From positions 310,001 to 374,000 of the forward strand of contig NZ_CP069178.1 in assembly GCF_016812035.1 (NCBI RefSeq): a stretch of DNA of 64,000 bases, in the 5' to 3' direction. Positions 26,582 to 33,323 of this stretch are shown piece after piece. The stretch comes from Bulleidia sp. zg-1006 (GTDB taxonomy: Bacteria > Bacillota_I > Bacilli_A > Erysipelotrichales > Erysipelotrichaceae). Position 1 is the stretch's first letter; each line of letters begins with the position of its first letter. The notes under the pieces are model-generated. The model made no database searches. It worked only from the letters and a program-made list of their open reading frames with translations, and was not told where the DNA came from. Made by a program: the position numbers and the translations under genes.

Positions 26582-27416
26582 AGCAAAATTAACAACTCTT
26601 TGCCATAAAGTCAGCAAAGAAGTCGGTCTTTCGTTTAATTCGGTTATGCTGTATTATTTTTTAGAAAGTATTTTGAAAAAATTAGCAGGAAGCAAATATA
26701 GTGAACGATTTATTTTTAAGGGCGACTTTTTGTTATCAAGTGTAGTTGGAATTGATTCAAGAAGTACTGTAGATATAGACTTTCTTTTGAGAAACATGCA
26801 GTTATCAGAAGAAAATATTGTTCAAATGCTGAACGAAACTTTAAAACCGGAAGAATCCGACGATATATTTTATGAATTGCAAAGTATTGTGCCAATCAAA
26901 GAAGAAGATCAATATGGAGGGTTTCGTGCAAATATCTTATGTAAAATGGAAAATATAAGACAGATTGTACCACTTGACATTGCAACAGGAGATGTTATTA
27001 CACCTCATCCGATAGATTATAAGTATGTAAGCTCTTTTGGAGAGGAAGAAATAATAATCAAGGCTTATCCGATAGAAACTATGCTTGCAGAAAAAATACA
27101 GACCATTTATGCAAGAGGATTTTTAAATAGTAGAAGTAAGGATTATTACGATCTTTATATTATTTATAAATTAAAGGACAAAGATGTAAATGCAGAGATA
27201 TTAAGGGAAGCTTGTAGAAAAACTTTTCAGTATAGAAAAACAGAATTTGACATAGGTAAAATTATTGATTTGCTTGAAAACTTGAAAACAAATGAAGCTT
27301 TTTTGAAAAGATGGCAAGCCTATTCAAGAAAAAATATATATGCCAAGGATATAACCTTTGAAGAAGTATTGGATAATGGAATAAAAATGGTGAAAAAAAT
27401 AAAGAATGAAGATTAG
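26574..27416 (+). CDS. AbiEii-like nucleotidyltransferase toxin
   Basis: A 280-residue AbiEii/AbiGii nucleotidyltransferase toxin. The core reads RFIFKGDFLLSS (usual form KGGT/KGG), then SRSTVDIDFLL with the catalytic Asp pair, and later YPIETMLAEKIQTIYARG with conserved Glu/Lys, and SKDYYDLYII. In the AbiE model it is an abortive-infection/plasmid-stabilising toxin that transfers nucleotides; some relatives modify tRNA. The Gly to Asp change in the KGG motif (KGD) is a departure worth checking. It overlaps the antitoxin gene, so the pair is co-translated. Confidence 0.88.
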   Translation: MNKAKLTTLCHKVSKEVGLSFNSVMLYYFLESILKKLAGSKYSERFIFKGDFLLSSVVGIDSRSTVDIDFLLRNMQLSEENIVQMLNETLKPEESDDIFYELQSIVPIKEEDQYGGFRANILCKMENIRQIVPLDIATGDVITPHPIDYKYVSSFGEEEIIIKAYPIETMLAEKIQTIYARGFLNSRSKDYYDLYIIYKLKDKDVNAEILREACRKTFQYRKTEFDIGKIIDLLENLKTNEAFLKRWQAYSRKNIYAKDITFEEVLDNGIKMVKKIKNED

Positions 27417-27486
27417 CATATAACCGTTTTTCAATGAAAAGAAGGCGTCAAATATTTTTATGTAAGTTATTCCAAAACAGGAAAAC

Positions 27487-27666
27487 GGATTAAATAATGG
27501 AGATAATTGCTATGCATTATTTAGGGTCTGTTATTCATATAGAAAAAACAATAGACCTTTTTGATACCGGTAATTATCATAAAAAATCAAATTTAAAATA
27601 TAGGGAAAGAGCAAGTTTCTTTCATTTTAGAGGACTATCCCTGCCCATGTGCAGAAGTCCTTTTTT
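27487..27666 (+). repeat. Direct repeat copy 2 (about 180 bp)
   Basis: Nearly identical to 25387-25570, in the same orientation. It holds an intact 54-codon frame (27512-27676) and ends in GGACT...AGTCC followed by six Ts. Confidence 0.85.
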
Positions 27667-27676
27667 AAGCTTTTGA
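27512..27676 (+). CDS. Small ORF in repeat copy 2
   Basis: A possible 54-residue peptide starting MHYLGSVIHIEKTIDLFDTG, basic and rich in aromatic residues, with a GGAG ribosome site nine bases before the ATG. I do not recognise it. The matching frame in copy 1 is broken by one extra A, so it may be a truncated mobile-element protein. Its 3' end is fused to the hairpin-terminator sequence. Confidence 0.4.
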   Translation: MHYLGSVIHIEKTIDLFDTGNYHKKSNLKYRERASFFHFRGLSLPMCRSPFLSF

Positions 27677-27774
27677 TAGATAAAGATTCAAAATACAAGA
27701 GTAAGATTATGTAGAAATAGGGATAGTGGGAAAACAAAAAAGAAAAATCAGCTTGCTTTGTAACTGCCTAAAAA

Positions 27775-27813
27775 TTGACTACTATAAAATATAGTGATAT
27801 AGTTTATAGTAGT
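27775..27813 (+). promoter_or_regulatory. padR promoter inside a perfect palindrome
   Basis: TTGACT (27775-27780), 17 bases, TATAGT (27798-27803). The dyad ACTACTATAAA (27778-27788) / TTTATAGTAGT (27803-27813) is perfect over 11 bp and covers both promoter boxes. It is the likely autorepression site of the PadR protein. Confidence 0.75.
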
Positions 27814-27836
27814 TTTTAGTTTAGGGGAATAATAAT

Positions 27837-28361
27837 ATGTCAACAATAGATTTAATCGTTTTAGGAATGATTAAGGAAAAAGAACAAAGTGCTTATGACT
27901 TACAAAAAAATGTTGAGTACAGAAATATTTCTAAATGGGTTAAAGTCAGCACTCCATCAATTTATAAAAAAGTAATTCAGTTGGAAGAAAAAGGCTATAT
28001 AAAAGGCAATTTATCAAGAGATGGAAATATGCCTGAGAAGTTGATTTATCACATTACGGAAAGTGGAGATAAATATTTTTTAGAATTGATGAAGAAAATA
28101 TCTGCTCAAATGGTCAATGTATTTTTAGACTTTAATGCAGTTATTATCAATATGGCAATGTTATCAAAAAATGAAAGTAAAGAGATTATAGGCAATATTG
28201 AAACAGAGATTGAGAAGTACAAAAATGCAGTAAGGAAGTTAGAGATGGAAAGAGAAGATATTCCTGTTTGCGCCAAATCTATCTTAAATCAACAAGCATT
28301 GCTATCAGAAGCATTAAACGATTGGATAAGTGATTTTAGAAAACTGTATTTTGAGGAGTAA
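27837..28361 (+). CDS. PadR-family regulator
   Basis: A 174-residue PadR-type repressor. The winged helix spans about residues 3-75 (LIVLGMIKEKEQSAYDLQK, then TPSIYKKVIQLEEKGYIKG and the wing with YHITESG). A C-terminal helical domain follows (IETEIEKYKNAVRKLEMER). AGGGGAAT precedes the ATG. It heads a three-gene operon with a HEAT-repeat protein and an AbrB-like protein. A palindrome over its promoter suggests autoregulation. Confidence 0.88.
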   Translation: MSTIDLIVLGMIKEKEQSAYDLQKNVEYRNISKWVKVSTPSIYKKVIQLEEKGYIKGNLSRDGNMPEKLIYHITESGDKYFLELMKKISAQMVNVFLDFNAVIINMAMLSKNESKEIIGNIETEIEKYKNAVRKLEMEREDIPVCAKSILNQQALLSEALNDWISDFRKLYFEE

Positions 28362-28367
28362 TTTGAA

Positions 28368-29021
28368 TTGGTAAATATAGGCGAAGATAGAGGGCTACTA
28401 AAGAAATTAAGAGAGATAACGAAAAATAAGGAGAATTGGAAAACAACTATTGATGAAGTTTCTATTTACTTGAATGAAAATCATTCTGATGATGTGAAAG
28501 CAAAGGTCTTATGGCTTCTTGGAGAAATGGGATTAAATTATCATCTAAAAGTAAAAAAATATGTTGCAGATATTGCAAGTTACTTACATGATGATTGCCC
28601 TAAATTAAGAGAGCGTTCAGTAAATGCACTTGGAAGAATAGGCAGAGCTGATAAGGATTTGATTGTTCCATATTTAGACAAAATAATGGAAATGAGAAAA
28701 GATAATGTAGATGAAGTAAGACTCGCATTCCTTTGGGCTTGTGAAAATATTGCAACAAATGCTCCGGAACTGTTTTGTGAAAAACTGGAATTATTTTATG
28801 AAATGATACAGGACAAAGGGGAGAGAGTGCGGATAGAAGCTCCAGAAATGTTTCGAGTAATGGGAAAAAGAAAAACGCAGTATGTAAAGCCTTATTTAGA
28901 AAAACTACAATGGTTTGCAGATAACGATACAAACCCTGTTGTTCGTATTCATAGTGCCGGTGCAATACGAATTACAAAAAGAGCATTAAAGGAGAGTGAA
29001 GACAATGCCACAGATGACTAA
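28368..29021 (+). CDS. HEAT-repeat protein
   Basis: A 217-residue all-helical protein made of about five HEAT-like repeats, including VKAKVLWLLGEMGLNYHLKV, PKLRERSVNALGRIGRA, DEVRLAFLWACENIA and NPVVRIHSAGAIRI. Such solenoids serve as protein- or DNA-binding scaffolds. The start is a TTG at 28368, following GAGGAG. The gene begins 6 bases after padR and overlaps the AbrB-like gene by 17 bases, so it is translationally coupled to both. No catalytic motif is visible. Confidence 0.8.
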   Translation: MVNIGEDRGLLKKLREITKNKENWKTTIDEVSIYLNENHSDDVKAKVLWLLGEMGLNYHLKVKKYVADIASYLHDDCPKLRERSVNALGRIGRADKDLIVPYLDKIMEMRKDNVDEVRLAFLWACENIATNAPELFCEKLELFYEMIQDKGERVRIEAPEMFRVMGKRKTQYVKPYLEKLQWFADNDTNPVVRIHSAGAIRITKRALKESEDNATDD

Positions 29022-29469
29022 AGGCGGAAAATATATTTTTGGTTGGTCGAAGATAGGAGAAAATGGAGAACTCACATTTCCAACAATGGCGGTAAAAGAA
29101 TATAATTTACAAGAAGAAACCTATATTTATATTATTTCCGGTAGCAAGCAGACAGGGGGATTTTGTGTAATGACAGAACCCTTACTTTCTCATTCAAAAC
29201 TTAAAAATATATTAGAAGAAAATCCAAGTTTAGCAGATAGAAGTTTAAGAGAGGGCGTGTTAATTTCCTACAAAGGAAGAAAATATGGCTGGCTTGCACT
29301 AAAAGATAATTCCATTTATCTCTCAACTACGTTAATGAAAGACTTGGAAATAAAAGTCGGAGATAGGCTCTTGTCTATTCGTAGCAGTGATATTACTTTT
29401 ACAATGGGGGCAAGGGGAAGTTTAATAGACAAAGCAAATAAGTATAAGGGGAAGATTGAGATGTATTAA
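29005..29469 (+). CDS. AbrB/MazE-like two-domain protein
   Basis: A 154-residue protein whose two halves look alike: a first half with IFGWSKIGENGELTFPTMAV and YIYIISGSKQTGGFCVM, and a second with YGWLALKDNSIYLSTTLM and VGDRLLSIRSSD. The pattern fits two swapped-hairpin AbrB-type folds in one chain, but I do not recognise a named family. The start is ATG 29005, spaced from GGAG; an in-frame GTG at 28996 is too close to it. Operon position with PadR and a HEAT protein suggests a regulatory or stress role, which is inference. Confidence 0.6.
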   Translation: MPQMTKGGKYIFGWSKIGENGELTFPTMAVKEYNLQEETYIYIISGSKQTGGFCVMTEPLLSHSKLKNILEENPSLADRSLREGVLISYKGRKYGWLALKDNSIYLSTTLMKDLEIKVGDRLLSIRSSDITFTMGARGSLIDKANKYKGKIEMY

Positions 29470-29495
29470 AAGTAAAGTAAATGAAGTTGTGATTA

Positions 29496-29924
29496 GTGAT
29501 AAAATTTGTATTTAGGGAAAAGGTTCTATCCAATGTCGATTATGTCTTAGATACGCTTGGAGGAAATGAAACAAAAAAGCAGATGAGCATTTTAAAAAGG
29601 GGAGGAAAATTAGTATCTTTAAGAGCCATGCCAAATGGGGCTTTTGCAAAAAGAATGAAGTTGCCTAAGTGGAAGCAAATTATATTAGGTATTGCAGGGC
29701 GTAAGTTCGATAAGTTAGCAGAAAAATACGGTGTTACGTATGATTTTATTTTTGTAGAATCAAATGGCAAACAACTACAAGAAGTGGCGGATATATTTGA
29801 TAATCTTAAAATAAAACCATCCATTGATACTGTTTATCCGTTTGAAGAAGTGAATAAGGCTTTAGATAAGGTAGCCAATGGACACTCTAAGGGTAAGACG
29901 GTTATTGTTATGGAAAGAGAATAA
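29496..29924 (+). pseudogene. C-terminal remnant of a zinc-type alcohol dehydrogenase/quinone oxidoreductase
   Basis: About 135 residues matching the end of MDR-family NADPH oxidoreductases: NVDYVLDTLGGNETKK, LKRGGKLVSL, then the final IDTVYPFEEVNKALDKVANG and GKTVIVM. The N-terminal catalytic domain and most of the nucleotide-binding fold are missing; a shifted frame just upstream (NEVVISDK) recalls the preceding 'GADxVIDY' segment. No ribosome site or start codon is evident. Confidence 0.75.
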
Positions 29925-29947
29925 ATCAGAGAGGGGAAGAAATATAG

Positions 29948-30300
29948 ATGGAATTTAAAGAAGTAAATCAATTGCCAATTGATGTTGAAAAAGCCATAGA
30001 AAAGCGTGTTAGTACCAGAAGTTTTAAAGCAAGGTCATTATCGGATGAAGATAAAAATAATCTGATGGATTTTAATAAAACTTTGACTAATCCTTTTGGT
30101 ATAGATGTTAAGGTACAGTATATCAGCAAAGATACCGGCGCAAAAAACGTGCAACTTGGAACATATGGAACTATAAGAACAACCTAAATGATGATGTGAA
30201 AAAAATTAAACGTTTAGATATCGGAATAGCATTATCACATTTTCACCAGACAGCCATGAGTAAAGGATTAAGCGGAAGATTTGAAGTACGAGATATATAT
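29948..30300 (+). pseudogene. Broken nitroreductase (TM1586-like)
   Basis: The first frame (29948-30187) starts after AGAGGGGAAG and reads VEKAIEKRVSTRSFKARSLS, the FMN-binding N-terminus of nitroreductases, then LGTYGTIRTT and stop. A shifted frame (about 30190-30300) carries LDIGIALSHFHQTAMSKGLS, a conserved C-terminal segment of TM1586-like nitroreductases. The middle of the protein is deleted. Confidence 0.7.
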
Positions 30301-30527
30301 ATTTTTCAATTCCGAAAAATATGCACTATATGATATCCTATATATCGGGCTAAGAATTAAGATGAATATAATTGAATATAACTATAGTTTCAAGTTTTTA
30401 CATTTATACTTTCTATCATTTTCATATGTATCTCCATAAATGATTTTTAAATAGCAGGGAATCCGACAGTAGAAAAAAGAGCTTAAAAATGATACAATAT
30501 GCAAAATAGAATCTGATGGGGTGAAAA
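30301..30527. other. Intergenic, no gene seen
   Basis: AT-rich DNA between the nitroreductase relic and the DUF3021 gene. TTGAAT- and TATAAT-like hexamers are frequent by composition alone. I see no supported feature. Confidence 0.4.
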
Positions 30528-30896
30528 ATGTTAATAAAAAAAGCAATAATCAGGGGAATTATCCCATTAATCATAATGACGACACTATCAATAATCATGA
30601 AATATCAAGGAATAGATACTTTTCAAGTTAAGGGTACATTTTTAGTTGGGATTATCGCAACTTCGATAACTGCGGCTTCTGTCATATATGAAATTGAAAA
30701 ATGGTCTTTACTCAAGCAATCAATTGTTCACTTTATAATTATGTTCCTGACGGTATTTCCATGCTTATTAATAAGCGGTTGGTATGAATTAAATAGCGCT
30801 TTGGATTATCTTAAAGTATTTGGAATGTTTTTGTTAGTTGGAATTGTATTGTGGAGTGTTGCCTACTTTATTTTTGGGAAGATATTAGATAAATAG
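30528..30896 (+). CDS. DUF3021 family membrane protein
   Basis: A 122-residue protein with four membrane helices. It fits the DUF3021 family: an N-terminal KKAIIRGIIPLIIMTT, a second helix, an EIEKWSLLKQSIVHFIIMF linker helix and the last helix ending in FGKILDK. DUF3021 genes often lie next to LytTR regulators; none is here. GGGGTGAAAA lies just before the ATG. Function unknown. Confidence 0.75.
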   Translation: MLIKKAIIRGIIPLIIMTTLSIIMKYQGIDTFQVKGTFLVGIIATSITAASVIYEIEKWSLLKQSIVHFIIMFLTVFPCLLISGWYELNSALDYLKVFGMFLLVGIVLWSVAYFIFGKILDK

Positions 30897-30921
30897 ATAA
30901 GAATTTATAGAGGTGATTTTA

Positions 30922-31143
30922 ATGACTTTACTAAAGGTAATATTGATATTAATAGGAGTTGTCCTTACCACATTGGGCTATTTCATTTATTTTAAAGAAA
31001 AATATAATTTGATTAATGGTTTTGAAGAAGATTATAAATCTGGAAGAAAGACAGAATCCTATGCTAAAAAGGTTGGATTAGCGGAGTTTATCATTGGAAT
31101 TATCCTTGTTGTAATTGGGATTTGTGTGATGATTACTAAATAA
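30922..31143 (+). CDS. Small membrane protein (DUF3784-like)
   Basis: A 73-residue protein with two membrane helices separated by a polar loop (KEKYNLINGFEEDYKSGR). The 'YNLINGF' loop is characteristic of DUF3784-like proteins. The start is ATG 30922, after GAGGTG; the in-frame GTG before it overlaps the ribosome site. It is 25 bases after the DUF3021 gene and probably co-transcribed. Confidence 0.7.
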   Translation: MTLLKVILILIGVVLTTLGYFIYFKEKYNLINGFEEDYKSGRKTESYAKKVGLAEFIIGIILVVIGICVMITK

Positions 31144-31164
31144 CAAATTCCGGTTTCGTACTAT

Positions 31165-31204
31165 ATAAGTGTAGATGTCAATGAAACATCTGCACTTATT
31201 TTTT
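31165..31204 (+). terminator. Terminator at the right end of the accessory island
   Basis: A 14-bp stem ATAAGTGTAGATGT / ACATCTGCACTTAT (one G-U pair) followed by six Ts. Confidence 0.88.
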
Positions 31205-31442
31205 ATAATAAGGAAGTGGACGGGTAAATGGACGGATTTTCTCAAAAGATAAATTGTAATGACACATAATATAGATTTTAAGGGCTTTTCTTTTTTTGCG
31301 GGTTCTAGTATGCGTTTTATGAATACAATTAGATTAGAAAGAAATGTGAGGCTAAAATTTTTGACAGCAAGTGCGAGGGTAGAAATATCCAAGGCTTAGT
31401 TAAATGCTTTATATTTAGGGAGTTTTTTGTAAAAAACATATC
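31205..31442. other. Intergenic, island edge
   Basis: No supported gene. Short open frames on both strands lack ribosome sites. The right edge of the foreign DNA probably lies here, as backbone genes resume at 31464. Confidence 0.4.
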
Positions 31443-31465
31443 AAAAAAAGGGTTCTTAGAACCCT
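31443..31465 (-). terminator. Terminator of the guaC-PAP2 operon
   Basis: Read on the minus strand: stem AGGGTTC / GAACCCT with a 3-base loop, then at least six Ts. It overlaps the stop codon of the PAP2 gene. Confidence 0.85.
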
Positions 31466-31958
31466 AGAAATAATAAACCATAATATAGGCAATCAATAAG
31501 CCAATGATAATTCCCACAATCACATCACTCAACCAATGTGCAAATAATACCAATCGACTAAGAGCAATCCCGCAAGCAATCACTAGATAGATAGGCCAAT
31601 AAGGAAACTTTGTAAAAACCATTAAACCAGCCATAGCGAAAGAAGAACTACTATGAGCCGATGGAAAAGAAGAATCCTTAGGCTCTTTTTTTAGCAATAA
31701 ACGATTCCTTTCACTGTAAAAAGGTCTAGTTCGTTTAAATAATGGTTTCAACATAACGTTTACTACTAAAGCCTGAATAGCAATGGTAACTAACATCAAT
31801 TTTGACAAATAATGATATTCTGGAATAAACCAAAGAACAATCATTGTTATAAACCAAATAAGACCACCATCGCCAAGAAAGGACATACCTTGGTTCAAAT
31901 GAATCCAAAAAGGATTTGGAAATAAATCTTGTAAGAAGCGCAATATTTTCAGTTCCAT
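31464..31958 (-). CDS. PAP2-family membrane phosphatase (second copy)
   Basis: A 164-residue membrane phosphatase with motifs KPLFKRTRPF, PSAHSSSSFAMAG and SRLVLFAHWLSDVIVG, the three PAP2 motifs with catalytic His residues. It is a paralogue of 7288-7812: both start with an amphipathic helix, share 'VNVMLKPLF'/'VNIMLKPLF', and differ in the signature loop (PSAHS here, PSGHS there). It begins 16 bases after guaC on the same strand. Likely substrate: a lipid (pyro)phosphate. Confidence 0.85.
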   Translation of the reverse strand: MELKILRFLQDLFPNPFWIHLNQGMSFLGDGGLIWFITMIVLWFIPEYHYLSKLMLVTIAIQALVVNVMLKPLFKRTRPFYSERNRLLLKKEPKDSSFPSAHSSSSFAMAGLMVFTKFPYWPIYLVIACGIALSRLVLFAHWLSDVIVGIIIGLLIAYIMVYYF

Positions 31959-31974
31959 AACAACTAATTATAGA

Positions 31975-32961
31975 CTAAAAACGGTCGCCATTAAAAATTG
32001 AATTTTTAACAATCACATAATCTACATGACGAATAGCGTTTAAATCACGACCGCCAGCATAGGAAATCGAAGATTGAAGATCCTGTTCCATCTCTTGCAA
32101 AGTATCAAAGATAGACCCCTTACAAGCCACTAACATTTTTTTCCCTTCTACATTTTTATGAACACCTTTTTGGTATTCCGAAGCAGAACCAAAATATTCT
32201 TTCATTTTTTGCCCGCCTTGCATCACAATTTCACCAGGTGATTCCTCGTGACCAGCGAATAAAGATCCAATCATTACCATAGAAGCCCCAAAACGAATAG
32301 ACTTTGCGATATCACCATTGGTACGAATGCCGCCATCCGCAATAATTGGTTTGCGCGCCGCTTTAGAGCACCAACGAAGAGCCGCTAATTGCCAACCACC
32401 TGTTCCAAAACCGGTCTTTAATTTTGTAATACAAACTTTGCCTGGACCAATACCGACTTTTGTGGCATCAGCACCAGCATTCTCTAATTCACGAACGCCC
32501 TCTGGAGTACCAACATTACCGGCAATCACAAAGCTATTCGGTAGATTATTCTTAATATGATGAATCATATCTACCACTGAGTTGGAATGACCGTGGGCAA
32601 TATCAATTGTGATATAGTCTGGTTGTAAACCCTGTACTTTTAATTCTTCAATGAAATCAAATTCACTTTGTTTAACGCCGACACTAATAGAAGAAATTAA
32701 ACCTTGTGCCTTCATATGTTGAATAAAAGCTAATCGTCTTTCTGGTTGAAAACGGTGCATCACATAGAAATAGCCTTTCCTCGCTAATTCTTCAGATAAA
32801 GCTTCGTCCACCACTGTCTGCATATTTGCTGGAACCACGGGTAATTTAAAATGATATTTGCCAAAAGTAACATTTGGATTACATTCAGAGCGTGACTTAA
32901 CAATGCACTTATTTGGAATAAGCTGAATATCCTCATAATCAAAAACAGAAAAATTATCCAT
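31975..32961 (-). CDS. guaC: GMP reductase
   Basis: A 328-residue TIM-barrel enzyme that converts GMP to IMP with NADPH, part of purine salvage. The catalytic loop is [20 protein letters not shown], with the active Cys after GKV; 'TKLKTGFG' distinguishes GMP reductase from IMP dehydrogenase, and the CBS domains of IMPDH are absent. The start is ATG 32961, after AGAGGG; a longer ATG start 18 bases earlier overlaps the ribosome site. It is followed by a PAP2 gene in the same operon. Confidence 0.93.
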   Translation of the reverse strand: MDNFSVFDYEDIQLIPNKCIVKSRSECNPNVTFGKYHFKLPVVPANMQTVVDEALSEELARKGYFYVMHRFQPERRLAFIQHMKAQGLISSISVGVKQSEFDFIEELKVQGLQPDYITIDIAHGHSNSVVDMIHHIKNNLPNSFVIAGNVGTPEGVRELENAGADATKVGIGPGKVCITKLKTGFGTGGWQLAALRWCSKAARKPIIADGGIRTNGDIAKSIRFGASMVMIGSLFAGHEESPGEIVMQGGQKMKEYFGSASEYQKGVHKNVEGKKMLVACKGSIFDTLQEMEQDLQSSISYAGGRDLNAIRHVDYVIVKNSIFNGDRF

Positions 32962-33169
32962 AAAAAGCCCTCTTTTCATAGGGGAGTAAAAAGTATCCTC
33001 GTCTAATATAACATGGATTGAAAGGAAAGGTCTTAAGGACGTAGGGGAAGGAGAAGATTTCTTTGCAAAAAATGAAAAATTTACAAGATTTATATTATTT
33101 TTTATAAAATAGCAAAAAAAGTTCTAGCCATTTTAAAAAACATTTGTATAATATTAGTTAGAGAGTCAT

Positions 33170-33243
33170 GCGCCGATAGCTCAACTGGATAGAGTATTTG
33201 ACTACGAATCAAAAGGTTGCGGGTTCGACTCCTGCTCGGCGCG
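33170..33243 (+). tRNA. tRNA-Arg (anticodon ACG)
   Basis: A complete 74-base cloverleaf. Acceptor GCGCCGA / TCGGCGC, D-arm GCTC / GAGT, anticodon stem TTTGA / TCAAA with loop CTACGAA (anticodon ACG), T-arm GCGGG-TTCGACT-CCTGC, discriminator G. CCA is not encoded. ACG (inosine-modified) reads CGT/CGC/CGA, the favoured Arg codons of the backbone. A TATAAT at 33147-33152 is a suitable -10. Confidence 0.96.
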
Positions 33244-33250
33244 CTAAATA

Positions 33251-33273
33251 AGGAAGAGAAATCTTCCTTTTTT
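33251..33273 (+). terminator. Terminator after tRNA-Arg
   Basis: Stem AGGAAGA / TCTTCCT with a GAAA tetraloop and a T-run. Confidence 0.9.
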
Positions 33274-33323
33274 CTTATGTTTACAGTAGAATGATAGGGT
33301 ATCTATAAAAGGAGTGTTTTAGA

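Noticed and set aside
25387-27666. Repeated sequence considered as a CRISPR array or IS ends
   Set aside because: Only two long direct copies about 2.1 kb apart; no spacers, no inverted ends and no cas or transposase genes between them.
28600-28965. Minus-strand 121-residue open frame inside the HEAT-repeat gene
   Set aside because: Antisense to a coherent solenoid protein in an operon; no ribosome site or domain.
31270-31400. Short plus-strand frame reading SMRFMNTIRLERNVRLKF
   Set aside because: No ribosome site, no recognised family, and located in AT-rich island-edge DNA.
33244-33323. T-box leader before argS
   Set aside because: Only 80 bases separate the tRNA and argS, with a simple terminator for the tRNA; too short for a T-box and no T-box motif seen.
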